A stretch of DNA of 64,000 bases, taken from contig CBDEVT010000001.1 in assembly GCA_965243825.1 (NCBI GenBank), positions 992,001-1,056,000 on the forward strand, written 5' to 3'. This DNA comes from JAJCYX01 sp965243825. GTDB taxonomy: Bacteria; Chloroflexota; Dehalococcoidia; Lucifugimonadales; Lucifugimonadaceae. Shown one piece after another: positions 24,169 to 32,003 of the stretch. The notes beneath the pieces were generated by a model that had not been told where the DNA came from, searched no databases, and was given only the letters and a program-made list of their open reading frames with translations. The position numbers were made by a program, and so were the translations under genes. The first letter of the stretch is position 1, and every line of letters begins with the position of its first letter.

Positions 24169-27026
24169 TGGCACCGGCGTCAGGGCTTTCGCCAGTTCCC
24201 AACACGTGGTCAACAAAGGTCGCGAGATGGGCTGACAGCCACTCGACCTGGCTTATCTGGGGCACACTTGCCATCACTGCACTACTGGTTGTGCCGCTCA
24301 CTGTCATGGACAAGCCGCCGGTGGCTTCGCAGAATCCTGAAGGCCGTGTCTTCGACCTTCAAGATCGCATCGATGACGCCTTCGCCGCACCAACTCACTT
24401 CGTTCCATTTATCGCTGAATCGAAAACTGGAGACATTCTCACTCCGGTTAGCCTGAGTGAACTCTTGCTTTCGGAGACTCGTCTGCGAGCTGCTGACGCA
24501 AGGTCGGAGCTGACGCCGGAAGACCTGCCAGCACAGCCTTACCTGCTGACCTATTTCGACAACAACGTTTTTGAGTCGGTCAACGGCGTGACAACCATTG
24601 CAGACGCGGTCGAAGCCTATCTGCAGTCCTCTTCGAACGGAGAGCTTTCGCTTTTCGAGGCAAGCGAAGAACAGGTCAAGGTCGCCGTACACCGGGTCTT
24701 ATCGAATCCGAAGACGGCGGATCTGGGTGAGTTGCTGTCCACTGAAGCAACCAGCGAGCGCCGGGTGGTGAATGGGGAGGAGATCGACTGGTGGGTCTCA
24801 CCTGCCATCCAGTTGGCCGTCATCGCAGACAACGAAAAGCTTGGCGGCGGCACGCAGGCGGTTGGTGTCAGTTCGGACAACCGAACGATCGACAAGGAAG
24901 AGTTCAACCGCGCCGTTCAAGAGGTGTTACGGCAGGACATTGAGAGCTATGAGCTATGGGGCATAGCAATTGACGCCAACCTGGAGTCCGAAGACCAGGG
25001 CCAGGAATCTGGCATCTTCATCACCTTCACCGTTATTGCCGCCATCGCGATCGTTGGCATTTCACTTCGTTCCTACTGGGCAGTAGCGCTGACAGGAGTC
25101 GGTCTCGGCGCTCTGATGATATGGCTCAAGGGAATCTCGCTCCTTGTTGGTCTAAAGGGCGGCTTGGTGATCGACCTGATCGTGCCAATTGCGATGGTCT
25201 CGCTTGGTGTCGACTTCGCTGTCCATGCTGTTCGCCGTTACCAGGAAGAGCGGCGGATCTACGCGGTGCCTCGAAGGGCTCTGGTCATTGGACTTGGTGC
25301 AGTGCTCCCCGCGCTGCTACTGGCGATGGTTTCCGACAGCATTGCGTTTCTGGCGAACACATCGGCGGGTATCGAGGCGGTGATCCACTTCGGACTTGCA
25401 GCGACCATCGCGACAGCTTCTTCGTTCGTTGTTCTTGGCATCGTATTGCCTCAGGCGTATGCGCGAATTGACCAGATGCTCCAGGGACGCGGCTACCGTG
25501 GAGTCGGAGCCCGCGCAAACATCATCTTCTCCTCTTTCGGAGCCGCATCGGCAGCCGGCGGTGCTGTGATCCTGCTGGTCGCCGTTAGTCCGATCGCTGG
25601 TGCGATATTCCTCGCTGTGGCCTTACTGCTGACAGTGTTGCTTCCTGCCCTCTACCTGAAGCTCAGGCCCGTGCGACAGTCAGAGCCAGAAGCATCAAAC
25701 GGTGCGGAAGAAGGCAGTCAGTCCCCTGCTAACGCCGATGAATCACATACGTTTGATCACCTCGCGGATTTGACGCGTTTCCGCTACGTGCTGGTCGTTG
25801 CTGTTGCAGCAATCACAGGTGTCGCAGCGATGTTCGCACTACGGCTCGATGCGACTTTCGACGTGAAAGACTTCTTCGCATCAGATTCTGACTTCACTGT
25901 CAGCCTCGACAAGCTGGACCAACATGTCGGAGACCGCAGCGGTGAACCGGCGACCATCCTGATTGAAGGAGACTTCAGTGACATCGTGGCACTGGCCTCC
26001 ATCCAGGCCGTGTACGACAACCTTGATGGCAATCCGGACGTTGGGAGAGACTCGGAGGGTATCGTCTCGATCAGTGAGCCGAATCTACTCCAGATCATCC
26101 GAGATGTGACAGCATCGCCAGCCGGCCGAGCTGGCGTCGCTGAGTTGACAGGTATCGAGATCTCTCCCGAGGCACCGTACGGATTCCCTGTCAACGCAGA
26201 GCAGGTAGACGCGGTGCTGGACTATGCGGTCCAGGCCGGAGTGCCGACTCTGGAAGGTGAACTGGCCTATACACCGCAAGACGTGCGCTCAGTATTGCTG
26301 CACAACCCGCTCGGGCAGTCACGCGATCTGACCCAACTCACCGTCTTTTTGCCGGGAACCCGGGAGCAGTCCAGTGTGGCAAGAGCGCAAGATTCGCTGA
26401 ATGTGAACCTGCAATCCCTGGACAGCTCAGATGCGATCACAGACTACGGACTCACCGGATCGCCATTCATCCGCCAGGCACAGCTTGAGGCGACGACAGA
26501 GTCACTTCAGACATCAATCCCAATCGCTGCAGCTGCGGCGTTCGGACTACTGTTGATCGCCTTCAGATCCGTAAGGTTCGCTATTGTCACGATCATTCCA
26601 ATCGGTCTCGTTGTGGTGTGGTTGTATGCCATCATGCAAATCAGCGGCTTCGCATTGAACTTTGTCACGGCAACTATCGGCGCAGTGTCAATCGGAGTTG
26701 GAATCGACTTCTCGATTCACCTGACTCAGCGATTCAGAGAAGAGTTGAAGCGGGCTGGCTCCCGCATTGAAGCAATGACCATGGCCCTGCGAGGAACCGG
26801 CGTCGCACTGGCAGGATCTGCAGCATCAAGCGTTGTCGGCTTCGCCATCATGGGATTCGCGCCTATGCCGTTGTTTTCCAGCTATGGCTTCCTGACATCC
26901 ATCATGGTCTTCCTGGCAGTGCTTGCTGCGCTAGTCGTGCTGCCATCGCTGCTTATGATCGCAACGCCTGAGATGCGAAAGAAGCCGGTTCCAGGCTCTA
27001 AACCTGAAGAGGTTCAATCGACGTGA
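24168..27026 (+). CDS. RND/MMPL-family exporter
   Basis: I start at GTG 24168, which overlaps the PadR stop (GTAGTG) and yields 952 residues; the frame is open further upstream. Each half has one membrane segment, a large external domain, then five membrane segments, the RND pattern of about twelve. The first half has VPIAMVSLGVDFAVHAVRRY and the second AVSIGVGIDFSIHLTQRF, the conserved Asp-containing TM4 motif for proton relay. It belongs to the HAE3/MMPL-type exporters of lipids or hydrophobic drugs. The next gene overlaps it by four bases. Confidence 0.88.
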   Translation: MAPASGLSPVPNTWSTKVARWADSHSTWLIWGTLAITALLVVPLTVMDKPPVASQNPEGRVFDLQDRIDDAFAAPTHFVPFIAESKTGDILTPVSLSELLLSETRLRAADARSELTPEDLPAQPYLLTYFDNNVFESVNGVTTIADAVEAYLQSSSNGELSLFEASEEQVKVAVHRVLSNPKTADLGELLSTEATSERRVVNGEEIDWWVSPAIQLAVIADNEKLGGGTQAVGVSSDNRTIDKEEFNRAVQEVLRQDIESYELWGIAIDANLESEDQGQESGIFITFTVIAAIAIVGISLRSYWAVALTGVGLGALMIWLKGISLLVGLKGGLVIDLIVPIAMVSLGVDFAVHAVRRYQEERRIYAVPRRALVIGLGAVLPALLLAMVSDSIAFLANTSAGIEAVIHFGLAATIATASSFVVLGIVLPQAYARIDQMLQGRGYRGVGARANIIFSSFGAASAAGGAVILLVAVSPIAGAIFLAVALLLTVLLPALYLKLRPVRQSEPEASNGAEEGSQSPANADESHTFDHLADLTRFRYVLVVAVAAITGVAAMFALRLDATFDVKDFFASDSDFTVSLDKLDQHVGDRSGEPATILIEGDFSDIVALASIQAVYDNLDGNPDVGRDSEGIVSISEPNLLQIIRDVTASPAGRAGVAELTGIEISPEAPYGFPVNAEQVDAVLDYAVQAGVPTLEGELAYTPQDVRSVLLHNPLGQSRDLTQLTVFLPGTREQSSVARAQDSLNVNLQSLDSSDAITDYGLTGSPFIRQAQLEATTESLQTSIPIAAAAAFGLLLIAFRSVRFAIVTIIPIGLVVVWLYAIMQISGFALNFVTATIGAVSIGVGIDFSIHLTQRFREELKRAGSRIEAMTMALRGTGVALAGSAASSVVGFAIMGFAPMPLFSSYGFLTSIMVFLAVLAALVVLPSLLMIATPEMRKKPVPGSKPEEVQST

Positions 27027-27820
27027 ATAATCCGTTACTTAACGATACAAAACCCCTGACCACCGACTCGGTGATAGTGGTCGAGCACCTCACGAAACGT
27101 TATGAGGACTTAGTAGCGGTTGACGATGTCTCATTCACAGTAAGACGTGGCGAAGTGTTCGGGATGCTCGGTCCGAACGGAGCTGGCAAGACGACCACTA
27201 TCGAAATCCTCGAAGGCATGCGCACTCCCGACTCTGGGACAGCCACTGTGGACGGCATCGACGTCCAACGCGATCCGAAGAAGGTTAAGAGCATCATCGG
27301 GGTTCAACTCCAGACGACATCCTTCTTCGACCACCTCTCGGTTGCCGAAACAATAACGCTGTACGGCGAACTCTACGGAGAAAAAGTAGACGTCGACTCC
27401 ATACTGGAGCAGGTCGAGATGACTGATCGGCGCAAAGCCTACTTCAATCAGCTTTCCGGCGGTCAAAAGCAACGCCTTTCAATCGCCGTGGCGCTGGTCA
27501 ACAAGCCAAAGGTCCTGTTCCTGGATGAGCCGACCACTGCACTCGACCCACAGGCTCGCCGCAACATGTGGGAGTTGATTCAGCGGATACGGGAATCCGG
27601 CACGACGATCATGCTTACTACTCACTACATGGAAGAGGCGGAAGAACTCTGCGACCGTGTTGCAATCATGGATCGAGGCAAGCTCGTGCAGCTTGATACT
27701 CCCGACACACTAATCGATCAGCTGATTGCCACTGGCTTCAAAGCCACTCGCGAAGTGAAACCGGCCACTCTTGAGGACGTGTTCATCAACCTCACCGGGC
27801 GGAGCCTGAGGGAAGACTGA
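27023..27820 (+). CDS. ABC transporter ATP-binding protein (DrrA-like)
   Basis: A 265-residue ATPase. Walker A GPNGAGKTTT, Q-loop in GVQLQTTSFF, signature LSGGQKQRL, Walker B VLFLDEPTTALD and the His switch MLTTHYMEE are all intact. The C-terminal stretch ATREVKPATLEDVFINLTGRSL is the tail of the DrrA/ABC-2 type. It starts four bases inside the RND gene (ATGA), so the pump genes are co-translated. Partner permease follows five bases later. Confidence 0.95.
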   Translation: MNNPLLNDTKPLTTDSVIVVEHLTKRYEDLVAVDDVSFTVRRGEVFGMLGPNGAGKTTTIEILEGMRTPDSGTATVDGIDVQRDPKKVKSIIGVQLQTTSFFDHLSVAETITLYGELYGEKVDVDSILEQVEMTDRRKAYFNQLSGGQKQRLSIAVALVNKPKVLFLDEPTTALDPQARRNMWELIQRIRESGTTIMLTTHYMEEAEELCDRVAIMDRGKLVQLDTPDTLIDQLIATGFKATREVKPATLEDVFINLTGRSLRED

Positions 27821-27825
27821 GAAAC

Positions 27826-28935
27826 ATGAGACTTTACGTCGTTCTGACAATCGCGTCACTCAAGATGTATTTCCGCAACCGACAGGCCATCTTCTGGGCT
27901 CTCTTCTTCCCGATGCTGATCATGTTGATCTTCGGGCTGCTCAACTTTGACCAGTTCTCGCCACCCGATGTCGGCTACATAGACAACGCGAAGAACGAGG
28001 CATCTACGATATTCCGGGACACGGTCGATCCCGGAGACGATCCGCTGCTGGATCTGAAAACCGGTGACGAGGCGGAACTTCGTGACGACCTGCGCACCGG
28101 CGACATCGATGCCTTGATCATCATTCCTGAAGGCTTCGGTGGGGCAGACGGCATCTCGCAGATACAGACTGTGTTCGATTCTCGAAAACCCACTGAACAG
28201 GGAATCACAGAGACGGTCGTTCGAGATGTACTGGACTCCATGTTTCTTGAGTTGGCCCAGGTACCGGACGAATTCAGAGTAGAAAGTCGCTTCGCAATTG
28301 AGCCTAGTTTCATTGAGGGAGAGGGAGAAGGCTTCAGGGGATTCCTGGTTCCGGGCATCGCGGCCATGGCGATCATGCAGGCAGGAATCTTCGGAGTTGT
28401 CTTCAGCCTGATTCGTTTCAAAACAGGTGGCGTTCTCCGAAGACTGCAGGCGACGCCGATCGGATCTTCGCATTTCCTCGTTGGTCAAATGACCACGCGC
28501 TTGATCGTCACTATTCTCCAGACCTACGTGCTGTTGATCGTCGGCATGCTCGCTCTGCGAGTGTCGATAGGCGACGGAACGATCATGAACTGGATAGATC
28601 TGACGATCATGGCCCTGTTCGGAGGAGCGCTTTTTATCACCCTGGGTTTGGCGATTTCAGGCTGGGCAAAGACTGAAGACGTGGCAGCCCCCGTCGCAAA
28701 CATCGTCACACTGCCGATGATGTTCCTGTCAGGAATATTCTTTCCGATTGAGATATTCCCGGATTGGCTCGGCAACATCTCGCGCTTCTTCCCATTGACC
28801 TACCTGGCTGATGGATTCAGGGCGATCACGGTTGAAGGTGCGAGCATCGGGACGCTGGGCCCGGAGTTGCTCGGGCTCGGTGTCTGGACAGTCATTGCAT
28901 TCGCCGTCGCGACGCGAGTGTTCAGGTGGGAATAG
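27826..28935 (+). CDS. ABC-2 type exporter permease (DrrB-like)
   Basis: A 369-residue membrane protein. One membrane segment near the N-terminus (FWALFFPMLIMLIFGLLNF) is followed by a large external domain (about 45-170) and five segments in the C-terminal half, the ABC-2 layout. The conserved MFLSGIFFPIEIFPDWL loop near 305 and LTYLADGFRAI match the family. It is the last gene of the PadR operon. With the ATPase it should export a drug-like or lipid substrate. Confidence 0.92.
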   Translation: MRLYVVLTIASLKMYFRNRQAIFWALFFPMLIMLIFGLLNFDQFSPPDVGYIDNAKNEASTIFRDTVDPGDDPLLDLKTGDEAELRDDLRTGDIDALIIIPEGFGGADGISQIQTVFDSRKPTEQGITETVVRDVLDSMFLELAQVPDEFRVESRFAIEPSFIEGEGEGFRGFLVPGIAAMAIMQAGIFGVVFSLIRFKTGGVLRRLQATPIGSSHFLVGQMTTRLIVTILQTYVLLIVGMLALRVSIGDGTIMNWIDLTIMALFGGALFITLGLAISGWAKTEDVAAPVANIVTLPMMFLSGIFFPIEIFPDWLGNISRFFPLTYLADGFRAITVEGASIGTLGPELLGLGVWTVIAFAVATRVFRWE

Positions 28936-28961
28936 GAACCCTGAGAGCCTCAGAAAAGCAA

Positions 28962-29012
28962 GAAGCGAGGCGCCCTGCTCAGTGCACGGTTCTGAACAGA
29001 TAACCTCGCTTC
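28962..29012. other. Inverted repeat after the efflux operon
   Basis: GAAGCGAGG (28962-28970) is mirrored by CCTCGCTTC (29004-29012) with a 33-base loop. It lies between convergent genes and could help transcript ending, but there is no T run. Nothing else is visible in 28936-29108. Confidence 0.4.
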
Positions 29013-29108
29013 CTGCGCAGGTTTACGGCTCGGCCAGCGGCGTGGTTTTCGCACTGGCACCGAATTTTGGCTAATCCGTGAATACGGACAGCGATCTCGC
29101 ACCAGGTA

Positions 29109-29387
29109 TTAAGCCAGATTCGACACTTCTGCAGCCAGCTTGAAATCCCGCTCGGTGATGCCTCCGACGTCATGCGATGAGACCGCGATCTTGATCGCCG
29201 AGTAGCGGATATCGATGTCAGGATGGTGGTCCGCAGCTTCAGCGGCCCCTGCAACATTGCGGACAAATTCGATACCGCTTAGAAACGAATCGAAGTTGAA
29301 CGTGCGGGTTATCTGGCCGTCTTCGAAACTCCATCCTGGCAACTTTTGCAGTTCGGATGCGATCTCTGCTTCGTTAAGTCCTGCCAA
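29109..29387 (-). CDS. phhB: Pterin-4a-carbinolamine dehydratase
   Basis: A 92-residue protein of normal family length. The active-site signature AADHHPDIDIRYSAIKIAV ends with SHDVGGITERD, giving the three histidines and the Asp expected for 4a-hydroxytetrahydrobiopterin dehydratase. It regenerates quinonoid pterin after pterin-dependent hydroxylation, or has a related role in molybdopterin metabolism. No aromatic amino-acid hydroxylase gene is in the window. It is 30 bp downstream of the TPR gene on the same strand. Confidence 0.92.
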   Translation of the reverse strand: MAGLNEAEIASELQKLPGWSFEDGQITRTFNFDSFLSGIEFVRNVAGAAEAADHHPDIDIRYSAIKIAVSSHDVGGITERDFKLAAEVSNLA

Positions 29388-29417
29388 CGCCCTGCTCCTT
29401 GTTGCTTAAGCATCTCG

Positions 29418-29885
29418 CTAAGTTTTGCGCGGTACTCGCTTAGTCTTCACATATTCGATGACAGTCGCCAGCCCATCAGGGGGAGCCCCCAGTTCGACAG
29501 CCCGCGCAACGTCTTTTTCAGCGCGTTCATCCTGCCCGAGTGCGGTCAAAGCCACCGCTCTGTTACCGATAGCATCGGACATATCGGGCTTTAGTTCGAT
29601 CGCCCTATCGAGGTTCACAAGGGCCTGCTCAAACATGCCCATTGAAAGGTGCGCCGTACCGAGGTTGAAGTGGATGTCAGGGTTTTCTGGATCGAGCCAC
29701 GCAGCCTCTTCAAAGTCGGCTGCTGCCTTGTCGGGAAATCCCAGTTGTGCGGATTTAATGCCGCGCTGGAACCAGCCCCGGGCATCTGTCGGCGGTTGGG
29801 CGGATTCTTCGTCCTCGCCGGGGCCAGTTTCGGCGTCGACGGGCGTGAGCTCCGGCATCTGTGGCCTTTCGCCTCTTTCGGTCAT
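29418..29885 (-). CDS. TPR-repeat protein
   Basis: A 155-residue soluble protein. After an acidic, low-complexity start (about 1-32) there are about three TPR units; the clearest is FEEAAWLDPENPDIHFNLG with ALVNLDRAIELKPDMSDAIG. These mediate protein-protein contact. No signal peptide or membrane segment. It shares direction with the pterin dehydratase gene. Partner unknown. Confidence 0.8.
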   Translation of the reverse strand: MTERGERPQMPELTPVDAETGPGEDEESAQPPTDARGWFQRGIKSAQLGFPDKAAADFEEAAWLDPENPDIHFNLGTAHLSMGMFEQALVNLDRAIELKPDMSDAIGNRAVALTALGQDERAEKDVARAVELGAPPDGLATVIEYVKTKRVPRKT

Positions 29886-30080
29886 GGAAACTCCGTTTTA
29901 GGTCGAGATCCGAATTGCAACTCATCCAGCTTACCGGCAATCTCAGCGCGTTCAAGCCAGCGCGATCAACACGGCCAGGCTTCAATCGCTGCGCTACAGC
30001 ATCAACAATTGCTATGCTTCGGGCCAGCAACTGGATTCGCTTTTCGAAATAACCGATTCGATCCGCCACGGAGAAACGAG

Positions 30081-31004
30081 ATGAAAATCGCACTTATCGG
30101 ACAGGCCGCATTCGGAAAGGCGGTACTCGAGGCGATTGTCAAAGAGGGTAAGGACGAAGTAGTCGGTGTCTTCGCGCCTCCAGGACGTGAAGGCCGGCCC
30201 GATGACCCGATCATCGAGACTGCGAACACCGAGAACATTCCGGTGTTTCAGTTCAAACGGATGCGAGACCAGGAAGCGATTGATCAATTCAAGTCGATCG
30301 AGCCCGAGCTGTGCGTAATGGCGTTCGTGACGGACATCGTGCCGATGGACATGATCAACTTCCCGGCAAAGGGAACTATTCAGTACCACCCATCGCTACT
30401 TCCAAAGCACCGTGGACCAAGTTCAATCAACTGGCCGATTGTGCAGGGCAAGACTGAGACCGGTCTTACGATCTTCTGGCCGGACGACGGCCTCGATACT
30501 GGACCGGTTTTGCTTCAGAAGAAGGTCCAGATCGGACCAGATGACACACTGGGCACAATCTATTTCAAGCAGCTCTTCCCGATGGGTGTCGATGCCATGG
30601 TCGAATCCATCGATATGGTCCGCAATGACACCGCGCCGCGAATCGTCCAGGACGAAAACGACGCAACATACGAGGGCTGGTTCAAGGCCAAAGAGGCGGC
30701 TATCAACTGGACCCTGCCAGGACGCGATATCTACAACCTGATCCGTGGCAGCGACCCTTCTCCCGGCGCAAACACCCGGCTAAACGGCGAGAGAATCAGT
30801 CTTTATGACGCATCGTTCAGCGAGAACAACTCGATCGGTAAACCGGGCAAAGTGCTGAGCGTGGATGAAGACGGAATACGCGTTGAAGTGAACGGTGGCT
30901 CGATTCTGATCGGCCGAGTCCGCGGACCAGACCGCAAAAAGGTACCAGCGTCTGAGTTCGCCGAGGCGTCTGGGCTAGAGCCCGGTGAACGGCTCGGAAT
31001 CTAA
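30081..31004 (+). CDS. 10-formyl-THF hydrolase-like formyltransferase
   Basis: A 307-residue protein from ATG 30081, with GGAGA seven bases upstream. The N-terminal formyltransferase domain has YHPSLLPKHRGPSSINWPI and the catalytic Asp of DDGLDTGPVLLQ; the C-terminal domain starts near 205. The match is closer to the N-terminal hydrolase domain of eukaryotic 10-formyl-THF dehydrogenase (ALDH1L1) than to Fmt: both share IxYHPSLLP in place of the Fmt INxHPSLLP, plus TYEGWFKAKEAAINW and IYNLIRGSDPSPGA. So it probably hydrolyses or transfers formyl from 10-formyl-THF and is not the initiator-tRNA enzyme. No ALDH domain is attached. Confidence 0.8.
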   Translation: MKIALIGQAAFGKAVLEAIVKEGKDEVVGVFAPPGREGRPDDPIIETANTENIPVFQFKRMRDQEAIDQFKSIEPELCVMAFVTDIVPMDMINFPAKGTIQYHPSLLPKHRGPSSINWPIVQGKTETGLTIFWPDDGLDTGPVLLQKKVQIGPDDTLGTIYFKQLFPMGVDAMVESIDMVRNDTAPRIVQDENDATYEGWFKAKEAAINWTLPGRDIYNLIRGSDPSPGANTRLNGERISLYDASFSENNSIGKPGKVLSVDEDGIRVEVNGGSILIGRVRGPDRKKVPASEFAEASGLEPGERLGI

Positions 31005-31930
31005 GGGCTCTCGAAAAAGTCCGAAAGCAGGCGGTTGACTTCCTTTGGCTGGTCAAGAGGTATGACGTGCCCCGAGTCAGGCAGCACCACGAGTTCCGAA
31101 TTGGGTATGAGTGCAGCAGCCCGTTGGGCATGTGGCAGCGGAAAAAACCTGTCCTTCTCGCCCCAGATAACAAGGGTCTCTGCGCGGATACTGGCCAGTT
31201 CATCATTCGAGAACAGATTTCTTTGCCCTCTGATTCCGGCGAACACCGGCATGTTCCGCCTGACTGCGATCGAGTGACCGTCATTCCGCGTCACTTCGAA
31301 TGCGTACCTGAGATACGCATCATTGTGTTCGGCATAAGGCCTGGCGACCTCAACTGCTGCGAAGAATCTCTCATGCAGCCAGCGCTGTGGTCGAGTTAAC
31401 AGGTACTTGAGCACAGGAAGTGAACTGAGGCGGAACCCCCAGGGCAAGTCCCGTCCGAAACCGGCAGAGTCCAGGAGAGCCATTCGTTCGACTCGACCCG
31501 GGTTCTCCGCGGCGAACCGAGCTGCTGAAAATCCGCCCATCGAAAGCCCGGCAAGTCGAACCTTGTCTATTCCGAGTGCATCCAGAAACGACTCAACGAA
31601 ACCGGTCGTAACTTCCGGAATAGCAAGAACGCGCGCGGGACGGCTGGATAGCCCGAAGATAGGGTTGTCTGGTGCAATTACTCGGAATCGCTTTGAAAGC
31701 TCAGCTATCTGCCTGAACCACATGGCTCCACCGGCACCACCACCGTGCAGTAACAGCACCGTTGGGCCCGAGCCGTAGTCTAGGTAATGGATTCGGTAGC
31801 CACCGGCGTCGACAAACCGGCCCTGGTATTCAAGGCCGCCGCGCCGAAGTAGTTCGACCATTGAGTCGAAAATCCGCTGCTGCGCGAGCGAAAAAGTGTG
31901 CTCGCTTCTGGCGGCAGTCTGTGACGTCAT
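31001..31930 (-). CDS. Alpha/beta hydrolase
   Basis: A 309-residue hydrolase. The oxyanion motif is LLLHGGGAGGAMW, the nucleophile elbow LAGLSMGGFSAARFA (Ser), the acid lies in VIWGEKDRFFP and the catalytic His in LPDSGHVIPLDQP. All triad positions are intact. It resembles 2-hydroxy-6-oxo-dienoate (meta-cleavage) hydrolases and haloperoxidase-like esterases. It is convergent with the formyltransferase gene, overlapping four bases. Confidence 0.9.
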   Translation of the reverse strand: MTSQTAARSEHTFSLAQQRIFDSMVELLRRGGLEYQGRFVDAGGYRIHYLDYGSGPTVLLLHGGGAGGAMWFRQIAELSKRFRVIAPDNPIFGLSSRPARVLAIPEVTTGFVESFLDALGIDKVRLAGLSMGGFSAARFAAENPGRVERMALLDSAGFGRDLPWGFRLSSLPVLKYLLTRPQRWLHERFFAAVEVARPYAEHNDAYLRYAFEVTRNDGHSIAVRRNMPVFAGIRGQRNLFSNDELASIRAETLVIWGEKDRFFPLPHAQRAAALIPNSELVVLPDSGHVIPLDQPKEVNRLLSDFFESP

Positions 31931-32003
31931 CGTCGAAAACGGTCTCCGCAGTAGTTAACGCCGTGAGTATAAAGTCTTTCGCTTGAATAGAATCGTTACT
32001 GAA

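Noticed and set aside
27856..28488. Minus-strand frame of 210 codons
   Set aside because: It is antisense to the ABC-2 permease, has no family features and no ribosome site.
29649..30080. N-terminal extension of the formyltransferase
   Set aside because: It is antisense to the TPR gene, and a ribosome site precedes the ATG at 30081.
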